Assembly: GCF_012113595.1 (NCBI RefSeq)
Contig: NZ_CP050831.1
Span: forward strand, 5,332,001 to 5,396,000
DNA: 64,000 bases
Direction: 5' to 3'
Source: Bacteroides faecium
Lineage (GTDB): Bacteria; Bacteroidota; Bacteroidia; Bacteroidales; Bacteroidaceae
The notes under the pieces are model-generated. The model made no database searches. It was not told the origin of the DNA and saw nothing but the letters and a program-made list of their open reading frames with translations. Shown piece by piece: positions 54,114 to 62,040 of this stretch (position 1 is the first letter of the stretch; each line of letters starts with the position of its first letter). The position numbers were made by a program, and so were the translations under genes.

Positions 54114-56039
54114 TCAATTATAATCGTAATTAACAAATGATATTGTTGCTTCATGCTCTTTTAATAGAGTTATAAATTCTTCTATCGAATAATCACCTAA
54201 CTTAGTATCACCTAATAATGTTTTATTCTCAGAAATATAATGAAAGCATTTATTCTCAGAATCAAATGTACAAGTATGCTTGTTATATTCATTATAGTAG
54301 AATAAACTAATATATTGAGGAGTAATAGCAAATATAGGGTCAATAAAAAGTTCTTCTTTACTATATCTTGCTGATTTTATACTCCCCCAACTTTCAGAGC
54401 CATCTATATAACAAACAATAATTAAACTATATTTCTTATACAATGGATAAACAACTATTTTATCTATATAATCGTCTATCATTTGTTTAATCAAATCTTT
54501 TTTATCTTTCAATTCACGTATTTTAGATAACAACCCCTTTTCTTTATCCATCTTAGAAATAGAATTAATAATTTCAGAGTATTTTATTACTTCTTTTTTA
54601 TATCTATCTATTGTTCTATTAATAGCGTTATTTTCTATATCATATTCATTTTTCTTTTCTGCTATTAAATTATCTTCAATATTAAACTTAATTGCCTTAT
54701 TAAAGAAGTTTATCCATTCCTCTTTTATATTACTCAATTCTTTTTCTTTTATTCTAATATAATCATTATTCTCGGCTATTTTATTTCTTAATTCATCAAT
54801 TCTATTCTGAGAATTATATTCTATCTGCCATTCTGCAAATCTTTGTATTGATAATTGTACTACTAAACCATTTAGTTTACTTTGCGAAATTTGCAGGCTA
54901 TCAAAACATATTTTTTTACGGGAAACACTCCCTTTATAACTCCCATAACATCTATATATATGATAATCATTCTCTTTTCCAACTGCCCAATTTGAGCTAC
55001 ATATTCCGCAAATTAATTTTGTTTTCAGCAAGTTTTTATACTTTATTTCGGGGTTTTTATTAGTTCTATTTTTTATTATTTTAGTCTGAACATCTAAAAA
55101 TAATCTTTCATCTATAATAGCTAAATCTTTATCATATATTTCAAACTTCTCTAATAACTCACGTTCTTTTTTTACATCTTCTTTTTTTTCTTCTTCTGTT
55201 TTAAATAAGTCATCTATTTCTTTATCTATATATTTATCTACATCGGGCTTATAAAACTCAAAATATCGTTTTCCTATATAAACCTCATTTTTTAAAATGC
55301 GATTTAATGAGCTGATAAGCCAAATTGAAGTATCTTTTCCTTTATAATCCTTCTCTTTAAACCCCTTTTCTTTTCTCTTATTATTAGCATTATTTAAACG
55401 TTTAAAGTATGGTGGTGGTACATTTAAATCATTTAATATATCACATATTTCGTGCTGTGATTTTCCTTCATTATAAAGATTAAATATACGCTTTACTACA
55501 TTAGCCTCATCTTTATCTATTATCATTTTCTTTGTTACTTTATCTGTTGTATATCCGTAATTAGAAAATCCACCGATATTAATACCTCTATTTTTTAAGG
55601 CTGATATTTTTCCGCTAATAGACCTTTCTGCAAATAGTTTAATTTCATACTCAGAAATTAGACCTAAAACATATAAAGTCATTTTCGTGCTCATATCAAT
55701 TTCTTTCCTATATATCATTAGATTTTGCTTAGCAAAATATAGTTCAATATCTAATTTATGAAAACCATTAATAAGCCTATTTAGTTCCATTTGATTTCGC
55801 CCTAATCGTGAAAATTCACTGAATAATATAAGTTCAAATAAACCTTTCTTAGAATCTTTAATTAGTTCTAATAGCTGTGGGCGTTTTTCCTTAGATTGGA
55901 AACCTGTAATAACATCATTATACACTTTATATATCTTATATTGGTGGTTATTAGCATAAGCTGTCAATTCTTCAATCTGTCTATCTAAATATTGTAATTG
56001 GGTGCTAATTCTCACATAAATTGCTACTACTTTTTTCAT
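54114..56039 (-). CDS. int: Large serine recombinase (integrase of the element)
   Basis: 641 residues. Resolvase domain with the nucleophile in VVAIYVRISTQLQYLDRQIEEL, then LILFSEFSRLGRNQMELNRLI and YEIKLFAERSISGKISALKNRG; Recombinase domain (GGFSNYGYTTDKVTKKMIIDKDEANVVKRIFNLY); zinc ribbon (TKLICGICSSNW, then YRCYG); long coiled-coil region (about residues 410-520). This is the full phiC31/Tn-type layout. Its gene starts 86 nt from the attR core, as expected for an integrase at the element's end, and the att arms fit its reaction. Confidence 0.93.
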   Translation of the reverse strand: MKKVVAIYVRISTQLQYLDRQIEELTAYANNHQYKIYKVYNDVITGFQSKEKRPQLLELIKDSKKGLFELILFSEFSRLGRNQMELNRLINGFHKLDIELYFAKQNLMIYRKEIDMSTKMTLYVLGLISEYEIKLFAERSISGKISALKNRGINIGGFSNYGYTTDKVTKKMIIDKDEANVVKRIFNLYNEGKSQHEICDILNDLNVPPPYFKRLNNANNKRKEKGFKEKDYKGKDTSIWLISSLNRILKNEVYIGKRYFEFYKPDVDKYIDKEIDDLFKTEEEKKEDVKKERELLEKFEIYDKDLAIIDERLFLDVQTKIIKNRTNKNPEIKYKNLLKTKLICGICSSNWAVGKENDYHIYRCYGSYKGSVSRKKICFDSLQISQSKLNGLVVQLSIQRFAEWQIEYNSQNRIDELRNKIAENNDYIRIKEKELSNIKEEWINFFNKAIKFNIEDNLIAEKKNEYDIENNAINRTIDRYKKEVIKYSEIINSISKMDKEKGLLSKIRELKDKKDLIKQMIDDYIDKIVVYPLYKKYSLIIVCYIDGSESWGSIKSARYSKEELFIDPIFAITPQYISLFYYNEYNKHTCTFDSENKCFHYISENKTLLGDTKLGDYSIEEFITLLKEHEATISFVNYDYN

Positions 56040-56044
56040 ATTTT

Positions 56045-56080
56045 TTCTTATATTTGCATTATCATTTACAAATATAAGAA
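56045..56080. promoter_or_regulatory. Symmetric divergent promoter between integrase and alaX
   Basis: A perfect 12-bp inverted repeat TTCTTATATTTG/CAAATATAAGAA (56045-56056 with 56069-56080). Each arm holds an exact TATATTTG -7 box, facing alaX on the + strand (56049-56056) and int on the - strand (56076-56069). The element thus carries a start and a promoter that fire into the host gene. No TTTG -33 box is present at the usual spacing. Confidence 0.55.
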
Positions 56081-56082
56081 TT

Positions 56083-56550
56083 ATGGATGGAAAAGAAAAA
56101 TTTCAAAGTATGTTTATCGCACCTATGCATACAGCGGAGCATTTATTAAATGCCACCATGGTAAAAACTTTCGGTTGCCCACGCTCTCGCAACGCCCACA
56201 TAGAAAGAAAAAAAAGTAAATGTGACTATATTCTTTCCTCTTGTCCGACAGCAGAGCAGATACAATCTATTGAAAATAAAGTGAACGAAGTCATCAGTCT
56301 GAATCTGCCAGTGACTATTGAGTTTATGACACATGAGCAGGCTAAAGACATTGTAGACTTGAGTAAACTACCTGCGGATGCCAGCGAAACACTTCGCATC
56401 ATTCGTATTGGCGATTATGATGCCTGTGCCTGTATCGGTTCTCATGTATCCAATACCGCCGAAGTGGGAACTTTCAAAATCATCAGTTATGATTATGATG
56501 AAGAAAGGCAAACGCTGAGATTAAGATTCAAGCTAATCGAGAAGAAGTAA
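56083..56550 (+). CDS. alaX: AlaX-like alanyl-tRNA editing protein, rebuilt by the element
   Basis: 155 residues. The zinc site is visible as HTAEH (HxxxH) near residue 16 and CIGSH (CxxxH) near residue 121, as in free-standing AlaX and the editing domain of AlaRS; these hydrolyse Ser- or Gly-tRNA-Ala. The first 15 residues (MDGKEKFQSMFIAPM) and the start codon come from element DNA up to attR; the native N-terminus is stranded at 48002-48057. The junction codon is the first zinc-ligand His and is kept, so the product should work. Confidence 0.88.
   Translation: MDGKEKFQSMFIAPMHTAEHLLNATMVKTFGCPRSRNAHIERKKSKCDYILSSCPTAEQIQSIENKVNEVISLNLPVTIEFMTHEQAKDIVDLSKLPADASETLRIIRIGDYDACACIGSHVSNTAEVGTFKIISYDYDEERQTLRLRFKLIEKK
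56106..56129 (+). other. attR: attR of the integrated element
   Basis: Element arm AAGTATGTTTAT at 56106-56117, then the shared core ATGCA at 56125-56129. The native alaX sequence resumes with TACAGCGGAGCAT. See attL for the geometry. Confidence 0.82.
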
Positions 56551-56626
56551 CCGGATTATAAAATTAATATCTATCTTATATAAAATAAATAAAAGAAGAA
56601 TACATTTTGTCACCAAATAAGTAAAA

Positions 56627-56691
56627 TTGACATTATTCAAATGTCAAATAGACATTTTTAATCTCTAAAATCAATTGGCACGAGGTTTGCA
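56627..56691 (+). promoter_or_regulatory. Sigma-54-type promoter with upstream dyads, for hsp20
   Basis: TGGCAC-gaggt-TTGCA at 56676-56691 matches the -24/-12 sigma-54 consensus with the exact GG-to-GC distance of 12. Predicted start near 56702 and a leader of about 118 nt. Upstream lies TTGACAT/ATGTCAA (56627-56633 with 56641-56647) and a further GACA half at 56651-56654, a possible enhancer-binding-protein site. Confidence 0.65.
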
Positions 56692-56819
56692 CTATTAAGA
56701 GTGAATGACGGTTCAAGAACAGACAGTGGATACCCAAATAATCTCCACTACCTGCAAGAGTTCCGAAGTTCAAACTTGAATTAATAAAATGTTTAACTTA
56801 AAGATAGGAGACTAAAATT

Positions 56820-57248
56820 ATGATGCCTGTTAGAAGAACTCAAAGTTGGTTACCAAGTATCTTTAACGATTTCTTTGATAACGATTGGATGGTAAAAGCA
56901 AATGCTACTGCACCTGCAATTAACGTTTTGGAAACAGAGAAAGAATACAAAGTAGAACTGGCTGCTCCAGGTATGACAAAGGATGATTTCAATGTTCGCA
57001 TTGATGAAGACAACAACCTCGTCATCAGCATGGAGAAGAAGACTGAAAACAAAGAGGAGAAGAAAGAAGGTCGCTATCTGCGTCGCGAATTCTCATACTC
57101 CAAGTTCCAGCAAACAATGATTCTACCGGATAATGTAGACAAAGAAAAAATTGCTGCATCCGTAGATAATGGCGTTCTGAATATTGAACTTCCCAAACTC
57201 TCTGAAGAAGAAGTGAAGAAGCCGAATAGACAAATCGAAGTAAAATAA
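56820..57248 (+). CDS. hsp20: Small heat shock protein, Hsp20/alpha-crystallin family
   Basis: 142 residues. N-terminal arm MPVRRTQSWLPSIFNDFFDNDW, alpha-crystallin domain (NVLETEKEYKVELAAPGMTKDDFNVRIDEDNNLVIS, GRYLRREFSYSKFQQTMILPDNVDKEKI, VDNGVLNIELPK) and a short C-terminal tail. ATP-independent holdase. An AGGAG site lies 7-11 nt before the first of two adjacent ATGs. Likely under sigma-54 control, which is unusual for this family. Confidence 0.95.
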   Translation: MMPVRRTQSWLPSIFNDFFDNDWMVKANATAPAINVLETEKEYKVELAAPGMTKDDFNVRIDEDNNLVISMEKKTENKEEKKEGRYLRREFSYSKFQQTMILPDNVDKEKIAASVDNGVLNIELPKLSEEEVKKPNRQIEVK

Positions 57249-57291
57249 TACGGTAACCAACTAAATCACTGGAACCAGTGATAGAAATGAC

Positions 57292-57331
57292 AAAGACAGC
57301 TCTTTCCAATCAAAAGGAATGGGCTGTCTTT
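57292..57331 (+). terminator. Terminator of hsp20
   Basis: AAAGACAGC/GCTGTCTTT with an inner TTCC/GGAA stem and a following TT-rich tail. Confidence 0.8.
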
Positions 57332-57372
57332 TTATATACATGTAGATGTATCCCTTTATGTAGATATGTTTC

Positions 57373-58488
57373 TTATTGATTCTTCCGGTAACTGACCACT
57401 GCCCAACTATTAAACACAACTGCAAAAAACAGCAATATCCCCAACTGTGGCAATAAGTCAAAGAAACCGCTCCCTTTGAGATACACCATTCGCATCACTT
57501 CCATAAAATAACGCAAAGGATTGAGCCTGGTAATCCATTGTGCCCACTCCGGCATACTGCTAATCGGCGTAAACAGCCCGCTCATCAATATCAAAATCAA
57601 CATACAGAACCACATAACGAACATCGACTGCTGCATTGTAGCCGAATAATTGGAAATGACAAGTCCGAAGCCGGACATCACCAATACGAAAAGAACTGCA
57701 AAGAAGTAAATCAACATAAAATGCCCGACGGGTACTATACCGTAAATCAACCATGCCAATATGAAACATAAAGTCAACACAATGAAGCCAATCAACCAAT
57801 AAGGCAGTAGTTTGGCAAGAATAAAGACGAACTTCGGAACCGGTGTCACATTGATTTGTTCAATCGTCCCCACTTCTTTTTCGCTAACCACATTCAAGGC
57901 AGGCAAAAAGCCACAAATCAATGTCAGCAACATAACCATCAATGCCGGAATCATGTAAAGTTTATAGTTCAAATTCGGATTAAACAATCCCTGAGTATCA
58001 ATACGGATAGAAGGAAAAGCCCCGGAAAGGGTAGCCGCTTCAGGACGTTCCGAACGCAATTCGGCAGCATAGTCATTAACTATGGAAGCTAAGTAAGAAC
58101 TTCCAAGTCCCCCTTTCGTCCCATTCACGGCATTGGCAGCTATCAAGATATGAGCATCTTCACCGTTCATCCAGTCCCGTTCCAGATGCCTCGGTATCTC
58201 CATTACAATATCCGCCGTTCCGGTTTCAATATTTCGAAGCCCTTCCTCATAGGAAGCCGGCACTTCCACCAGACGGAAATAAGTGGAAGCAGCAATCTTA
58301 TTCACCAGTCGCCGGGAAATAGCCGAATGGTCATTATCCACTATATTCAGTTCGATATTCTTGATTTCCAGATTTACCGCCCAAGGCATCAGCAGCATAA
58401 TCATACATGGAAAAACAAGAATCAGTTTCGGCAGAAACGAATTGCGTAGCAACTGTTTAAACTCTTTTTCTATCAAGAACTTTATCAT
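57373..58488 (-). CDS. ABC-2 type permease (YbhR/YbhS-like), second
   Basis: 371 residues: N-terminal membrane helix (LILVFPCMIMLLMPWAVNL), a periplasmic domain of ~150 residues, then five helices with the ABC2 motif (VVSEKEVGTIEQINVTPVPKFVFILAKLLPYWLIG). It pairs with the neighbouring permease to form the membrane core of a multidrug/lipid exporter of the YbhFSR type. Last gene of the efflux operon. Confidence 0.88.
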   Translation of the reverse strand: MIKFLIEKEFKQLLRNSFLPKLILVFPCMIMLLMPWAVNLEIKNIELNIVDNDHSAISRRLVNKIAASTYFRLVEVPASYEEGLRNIETGTADIVMEIPRHLERDWMNGEDAHILIAANAVNGTKGGLGSSYLASIVNDYAAELRSERPEAATLSGAFPSIRIDTQGLFNPNLNYKLYMIPALMVMLLTLICGFLPALNVVSEKEVGTIEQINVTPVPKFVFILAKLLPYWLIGFIVLTLCFILAWLIYGIVPVGHFMLIYFFAVLFVLVMSGFGLVISNYSATMQQSMFVMWFCMLILILMSGLFTPISSMPEWAQWITRLNPLRYFMEVMRMVYLKGSGFFDLLPQLGILLFFAVVFNSWAVVSYRKNQ

Positions 58489-58513
58489 AAGTAATTCTCC
58501 ATTTAGCCCATTA

Positions 58514-59623
58514 TTATTCCAACCGATACTTGAACTTCTTGAAGCTGACTGTTATAAGCACCGTCGCCATCAACAATAAAATTCCAATCTCCTTCACTAC
58601 AAATATAACCGGCACGCCTTCAATCATCAACTTTCGCACCGCCTGAATATACCAACGTGCCGGAAGTATATCCGATATCCACTGAAGTATCAATGGCATA
58701 CTCTCAATAGGGAAAATCATCCCCGATAGCAGCATAGTAGGCATCATTAACATCAAGCCCGATACCAACATAGCGGCAACCTGCGTCTGCGTTACCGATG
58801 AAATCAGCAACCCCAAAGCCAAAGACACAAAGATAAACAACAGAGACACCGTTATCAGCCAAAACAAACTTCCCACCACCGGGACATCCAGCACAAAGAC
58901 TGAAAGTAACAGAATAGTTATCAGATTGACAAACGACAACACAAAATAAGGCACAGCCTTTGCCAAAATAATAAATAACGGTTTTACCGGCGAAACCAAC
59001 AATACTTCCATTGTCCCTGTTTCTTTCTCGCGAACGATGGAAATAGAGGTCATCATGGCACAAATCAACATCAGAATCAACCCCATCACTCCCGGTACAA
59101 AATTATAAGCACTTTTCATCTGAGGATTGTACAGCAGCTTTACGTCGGGAGTCAGACTGGCAGCCGATACATTCGGCGGCAGCATCTCCTGCCCTGCCAT
59201 AGAGACAATTCCAGTCGCATAATTAACTTGAGAAGTCGACATATTCGGATCCGTCGCATCAACAATCAACTGTACACGAGCATCGCCCGCATAAAGCCCG
59301 TCCATAAAACGTTCGCCAAAAACAACCGCCATGTCAATCTCACTTTTCAGAAAAGCAGCTTCCATCTCTTGAGGTGAATGAAAACGGGCAGTAACCGTGA
59401 AATACTCACTGGCATCCAAACGATCAATGATCTTCCGTGTCACCACATCATTAGAAGGATCGAGCACAGCCAGGCGTACATTTTTCACTTCCGTACTGAT
59501 GGCAAATCCGAACAGAATAATCTGCACAACGGGCATCCCCAACAGAATCAGCATCGTCCGCCTGTCACGGAAAATATAGTAAAACTCTTTCTTTACAAAA
59601 GCAATAAACTGTCTCATAATCAA
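58514..59623 (-). CDS. ABC-2 type permease (YbhR/YbhS-like), first
   Basis: 369 residues of the same design as its neighbour: MLILLGMPVVQIILFGFAIS, periplasmic domain, then ISIVREKETGTMEVLLVSPVKPLFIILAKAVPYFVL and a terminal helix. Its ATG overlaps the stop of the ATPase gene by 4 nt, so the two are translationally coupled. Confidence 0.88.
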   Translation of the reverse strand: MIMRQFIAFVKKEFYYIFRDRRTMLILLGMPVVQIILFGFAISTEVKNVRLAVLDPSNDVVTRKIIDRLDASEYFTVTARFHSPQEMEAAFLKSEIDMAVVFGERFMDGLYAGDARVQLIVDATDPNMSTSQVNYATGIVSMAGQEMLPPNVSAASLTPDVKLLYNPQMKSAYNFVPGVMGLILMLICAMMTSISIVREKETGTMEVLLVSPVKPLFIILAKAVPYFVLSFVNLITILLLSVFVLDVPVVGSLFWLITVSLLFIFVSLALGLLISSVTQTQVAAMLVSGLMLMMPTMLLSGMIFPIESMPLILQWISDILPARWYIQAVRKLMIEGVPVIFVVKEIGILLLMATVLITVSFKKFKYRLE

Positions 59624-61098
59624 TCTGCTTTGCGCACCGCACTGCGGGCTAATTTTTGGAAAACATCATCCATCGTTTCCACTCCGAATTGCTTTTTCAG
59701 ACGGGCAGGCGTGTCAAGAGCCTTAATTTGTCCGTCCACCATGATAGAAATCCGGTTACAATATTCCGCTTCGTCCATATAGTGTGTGGTCACAAATACC
59801 GTGATTCCCCGGTCGGCAGCCTGATAAATCAATTCCCAAAACTGTCTTCGCGTGGCTGGATCCACCCCACCGGTCGGCTCATCCAGAAAAACGATTCTCG
59901 GCTCGTGGAAGATTGAAACCGAAAATGCCAGTTTCTGCTTCCAGCCTAAAGGAAGGCTTTTCACCAAAGTATCCCGCTCGGCAGAAAAACCCAGACGCTC
60001 CAGCAATTCCTCAGTCTTCCGTTCTATTTCCTGTTCTTCTATTCCATAGATTCCGGCAAACAGGCGAATATTCTCCCATACCTTCAAGTCTTCGTATAGA
60101 GAAAACTTCTGGCTCATGTATCCGATATGTTTCTTTACCTGCTCCGCCTCTCGGAAAATATCATATCCCGCTACCCTTCCCACCCCCGATGTCGGCCGGC
60201 TCAGTCCGCAAAGCATCCGCATAGCTGTCGTCTTTCCTGCACCGTTAGCACCCAGAAAGCCAAAGATTTCTCCCCGGTTCACTTGAAAGGAGATATGATC
60301 TACTGCGGTAAAACTTCCAAAACATTTAGTCAACTGCTCCACTTCAATCACAGGCGTCCTCTCATGCCGTACTTCATCCCGTTCCAATGAAGGCGGACAA
60401 AGAATAGAAGCAAATTGTTGCAGAATACGTTCAGGTGTATCGATGCCATGAATTTGTCCATGATTGATAAAAGCAATCCTGTCGCATTGGCGGGCTTCGT
60501 CCATAATAGGAGTCGAAACAATAATCGTAATCCCCTGCTGCCTTAAATTCCTGAGCATTTGCCAAAACTCTTTGCGCGACACAGGATCCACACCCGTAGT
60601 CGGCTCGTCCAGAAATAAAATATCCGGTTTATGAATTAACGCGCAACTCAATGCCAGTTTCTGCTTCATACCACCCGACAAGGCTCCTGCCCTTCTCTTT
60701 TTGAACGGTTCTATCTGCTGATAGATATCCTTAATCAAATCATAATTTTCCCGGATTGTCGTATGGAATACCGTAGCAAAAAACTCCAGATTCTCTTCCA
60801 CCGAGAGGTCTTGATAAAGCGAAAAGCGACCGGGCATATATCCTACCCTCGTGCGAATCTGTTTATAGTCCGAAGTTACATCTAATCCGCCGATAGCCGC
60901 CACACCCTTATCAGCAAGCAATAGAGTAGTCAGAATACGGAATAAGGTACTCTTTCCCGCACCATCGGGGCCAATCAGCCCGAAAATCTCTCCCTGCTCT
61001 ACCGCAAAAGAAACTCCTTTCAGCGCTTCCACCTTTCCATAGCTTTTGCTGATTTCTTCCGCAACCACTATGGGTTCTCTTCCATCTGCCACTTTCAT
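59620..61098 (-). CDS. Tandem ABC ATPase (YbhF-like)
   Basis: 492 residues with two nucleotide-binding domains. First: Walker A GLIGPDGAGKST, signature LSGGMKQKLALS, Walker B ILFLDEPTTGVDP. Second: GFLGANGAGKTT, signature region LPLGWKQKLAFS in place of LSGGQ, IVFLDEPTGGVDP. The LPLGW variant is shared with YbhF-type proteins. It powers the two permeases encoded downstream. Gap of 15 nt to the membrane-fusion gene. Confidence 0.9.
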   Translation of the reverse strand: MKVADGREPIVVAEEISKSYGKVEALKGVSFAVEQGEIFGLIGPDGAGKSTLFRILTTLLLADKGVAAIGGLDVTSDYKQIRTRVGYMPGRFSLYQDLSVEENLEFFATVFHTTIRENYDLIKDIYQQIEPFKKRRAGALSGGMKQKLALSCALIHKPDILFLDEPTTGVDPVSRKEFWQMLRNLRQQGITIIVSTPIMDEARQCDRIAFINHGQIHGIDTPERILQQFASILCPPSLERDEVRHERTPVIEVEQLTKCFGSFTAVDHISFQVNRGEIFGFLGANGAGKTTAMRMLCGLSRPTSGVGRVAGYDIFREAEQVKKHIGYMSQKFSLYEDLKVWENIRLFAGIYGIEEQEIERKTEELLERLGFSAERDTLVKSLPLGWKQKLAFSVSIFHEPRIVFLDEPTGGVDPATRRQFWELIYQAADRGITVFVTTHYMDEAEYCNRISIMVDGQIKALDTPARLKKQFGVETMDDVFQKLARSAVRKAD

Positions 61099-61113
61099 CT
61101 AAATTCTCCGTTT

Positions 61114-62025
61114 TCAGTTTCCAACCTTCATTTTTACTCCACCATACATACCTATCTTCAGTTCTCCGTCATTTTTCACAGCTATTTTCACTGCATATAC
61201 TAAATTAGCGCGTTCATTTTTTGTCAGGATAGTTTTAGGAGTAAATTCCGAACGGTCGGAAATCCATGTAATCACGCCCGGATAGGCTTTCTGCTCCGAA
61301 TTTCCATAATCGGCATAGACAGTCACCTTATCTCCCAGTTTCACTTGTGACAACTGTTCGGAAGTTATATAAGCCCGCAGGTACATTCCGTCAGTTTCTG
61401 CCACTTTAAATAATGGTCTGCCGACAGATGCCAGTTCACCGGCTTCCGCATATTTTGCCAGTACCGTACCTTCAATAGGTGACTGGATATGGCATTTGTC
61501 TAACTGGTCTTCCACCTGTGCCACCTGTATGGCTACCGAATTTCCCTGTTCCGTCAGACTATTCGTACTGTTCAGCAATGATGATTCCTGGGCAACAAGC
61601 TGCCTCTCGAGCAATTTGACTTGTGCATCCCAGTCGTCCAACTGCTTCTGATTCGCCGCACCCGCAGCAAGCAAGTTCTCTACCCGTTTCTTTTCACGTT
61701 CGGCCGTAGCAATCTGCTGTTTGGTAGCAGCAATCTGTTTGGCAAGGTCAGGACGCTGGCTTTCCACGGATTTCATACTAGCTTCCAGTTGCAGCTTCTT
61801 CAGATATAACTGCACGGTATCGACCAAACCAACTTCTTCACCCGCCTTTAATCTTGTACCTTCTTCTACATCCAACTTTAGCAATTTTCCGGCAGCTTCG
61901 GCAGAGACGATGACTTCCGTAGCTTCAAACGTACCGGTTGCGTCATAATCAGGTGTCCCGTTTCCGCAGGCAGACAACATTACCAATGCCATCCCCCACA
62001 TTCCTATCTTTGTTATTCCTTTCAT
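61114..62025 (-). CDS. HlyD/YbhG-like membrane fusion lipoprotein
   Basis: 303 residues: lipobox (MALVMLSACGNG), biotinyl-lipoyl hairpin halves (ATEVIVSAEAAGKLLKLDVEEGTRLKAGEEV and IQSPIEGTVLAKYAEAGELASVG) around a long coiled coil, and a beta-barrel end. It connects the inner-membrane ABC pump to the TolC-type channel encoded 15 nt upstream. Confidence 0.9.
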   Translation of the reverse strand: MKGITKIGMWGMALVMLSACGNGTPDYDATGTFEATEVIVSAEAAGKLLKLDVEEGTRLKAGEEVGLVDTVQLYLKKLQLEASMKSVESQRPDLAKQIAATKQQIATAEREKKRVENLLAAGAANQKQLDDWDAQVKLLERQLVAQESSLLNSTNSLTEQGNSVAIQVAQVEDQLDKCHIQSPIEGTVLAKYAEAGELASVGRPLFKVAETDGMYLRAYITSEQLSQVKLGDKVTVYADYGNSEQKAYPGVITWISDRSEFTPKTILTKNERANLVYAVKIAVKNDGELKIGMYGGVKMKVGN

Positions 62026-62040
62026 ATCCTGAGAAGTTTT

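Larger units (their letters stand above)
48058..56129. mobile_element. 8.07-kb integrative element with large serine recombinase, inserted in alaX
   Basis: Bounded by attL and attR (see those entries). AT-rich compared with both flanks. Contents: NUMOD3-like protein, replication protein with RecA-like, VirE_N and primase C-terminal parts, two microproteins, winged-helix protein, second NUMOD3-like protein, small serine recombinase, lipoprotein with structured leader, coiled-coil protein, large serine recombinase. No relaxase, coupling protein, capsid or terminase is visible, so it is best described as a small replicating integrative (perhaps mobilisable or satellite) element. The stretch 48089-48417 is AT-rich and shows nothing I can assign. 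Confidence 0.85.

Noticed and set aside
48057..56136. TACAG as the att core instead of ATGCA
   Set aside because: With TACAG the dyad centre of the arms falls outside the core and the rebuilt alaX gains an extra Thr (MHTTAEH). ATGCA gives a centred dinucleotide and the correct HTAEH motif.
59620..60300. Loss of the LSGGQ motif in the second ABC domain as inactivation
   Set aside because: LPLGWKQ at this position is normal for YbhF-type tandem ATPases.
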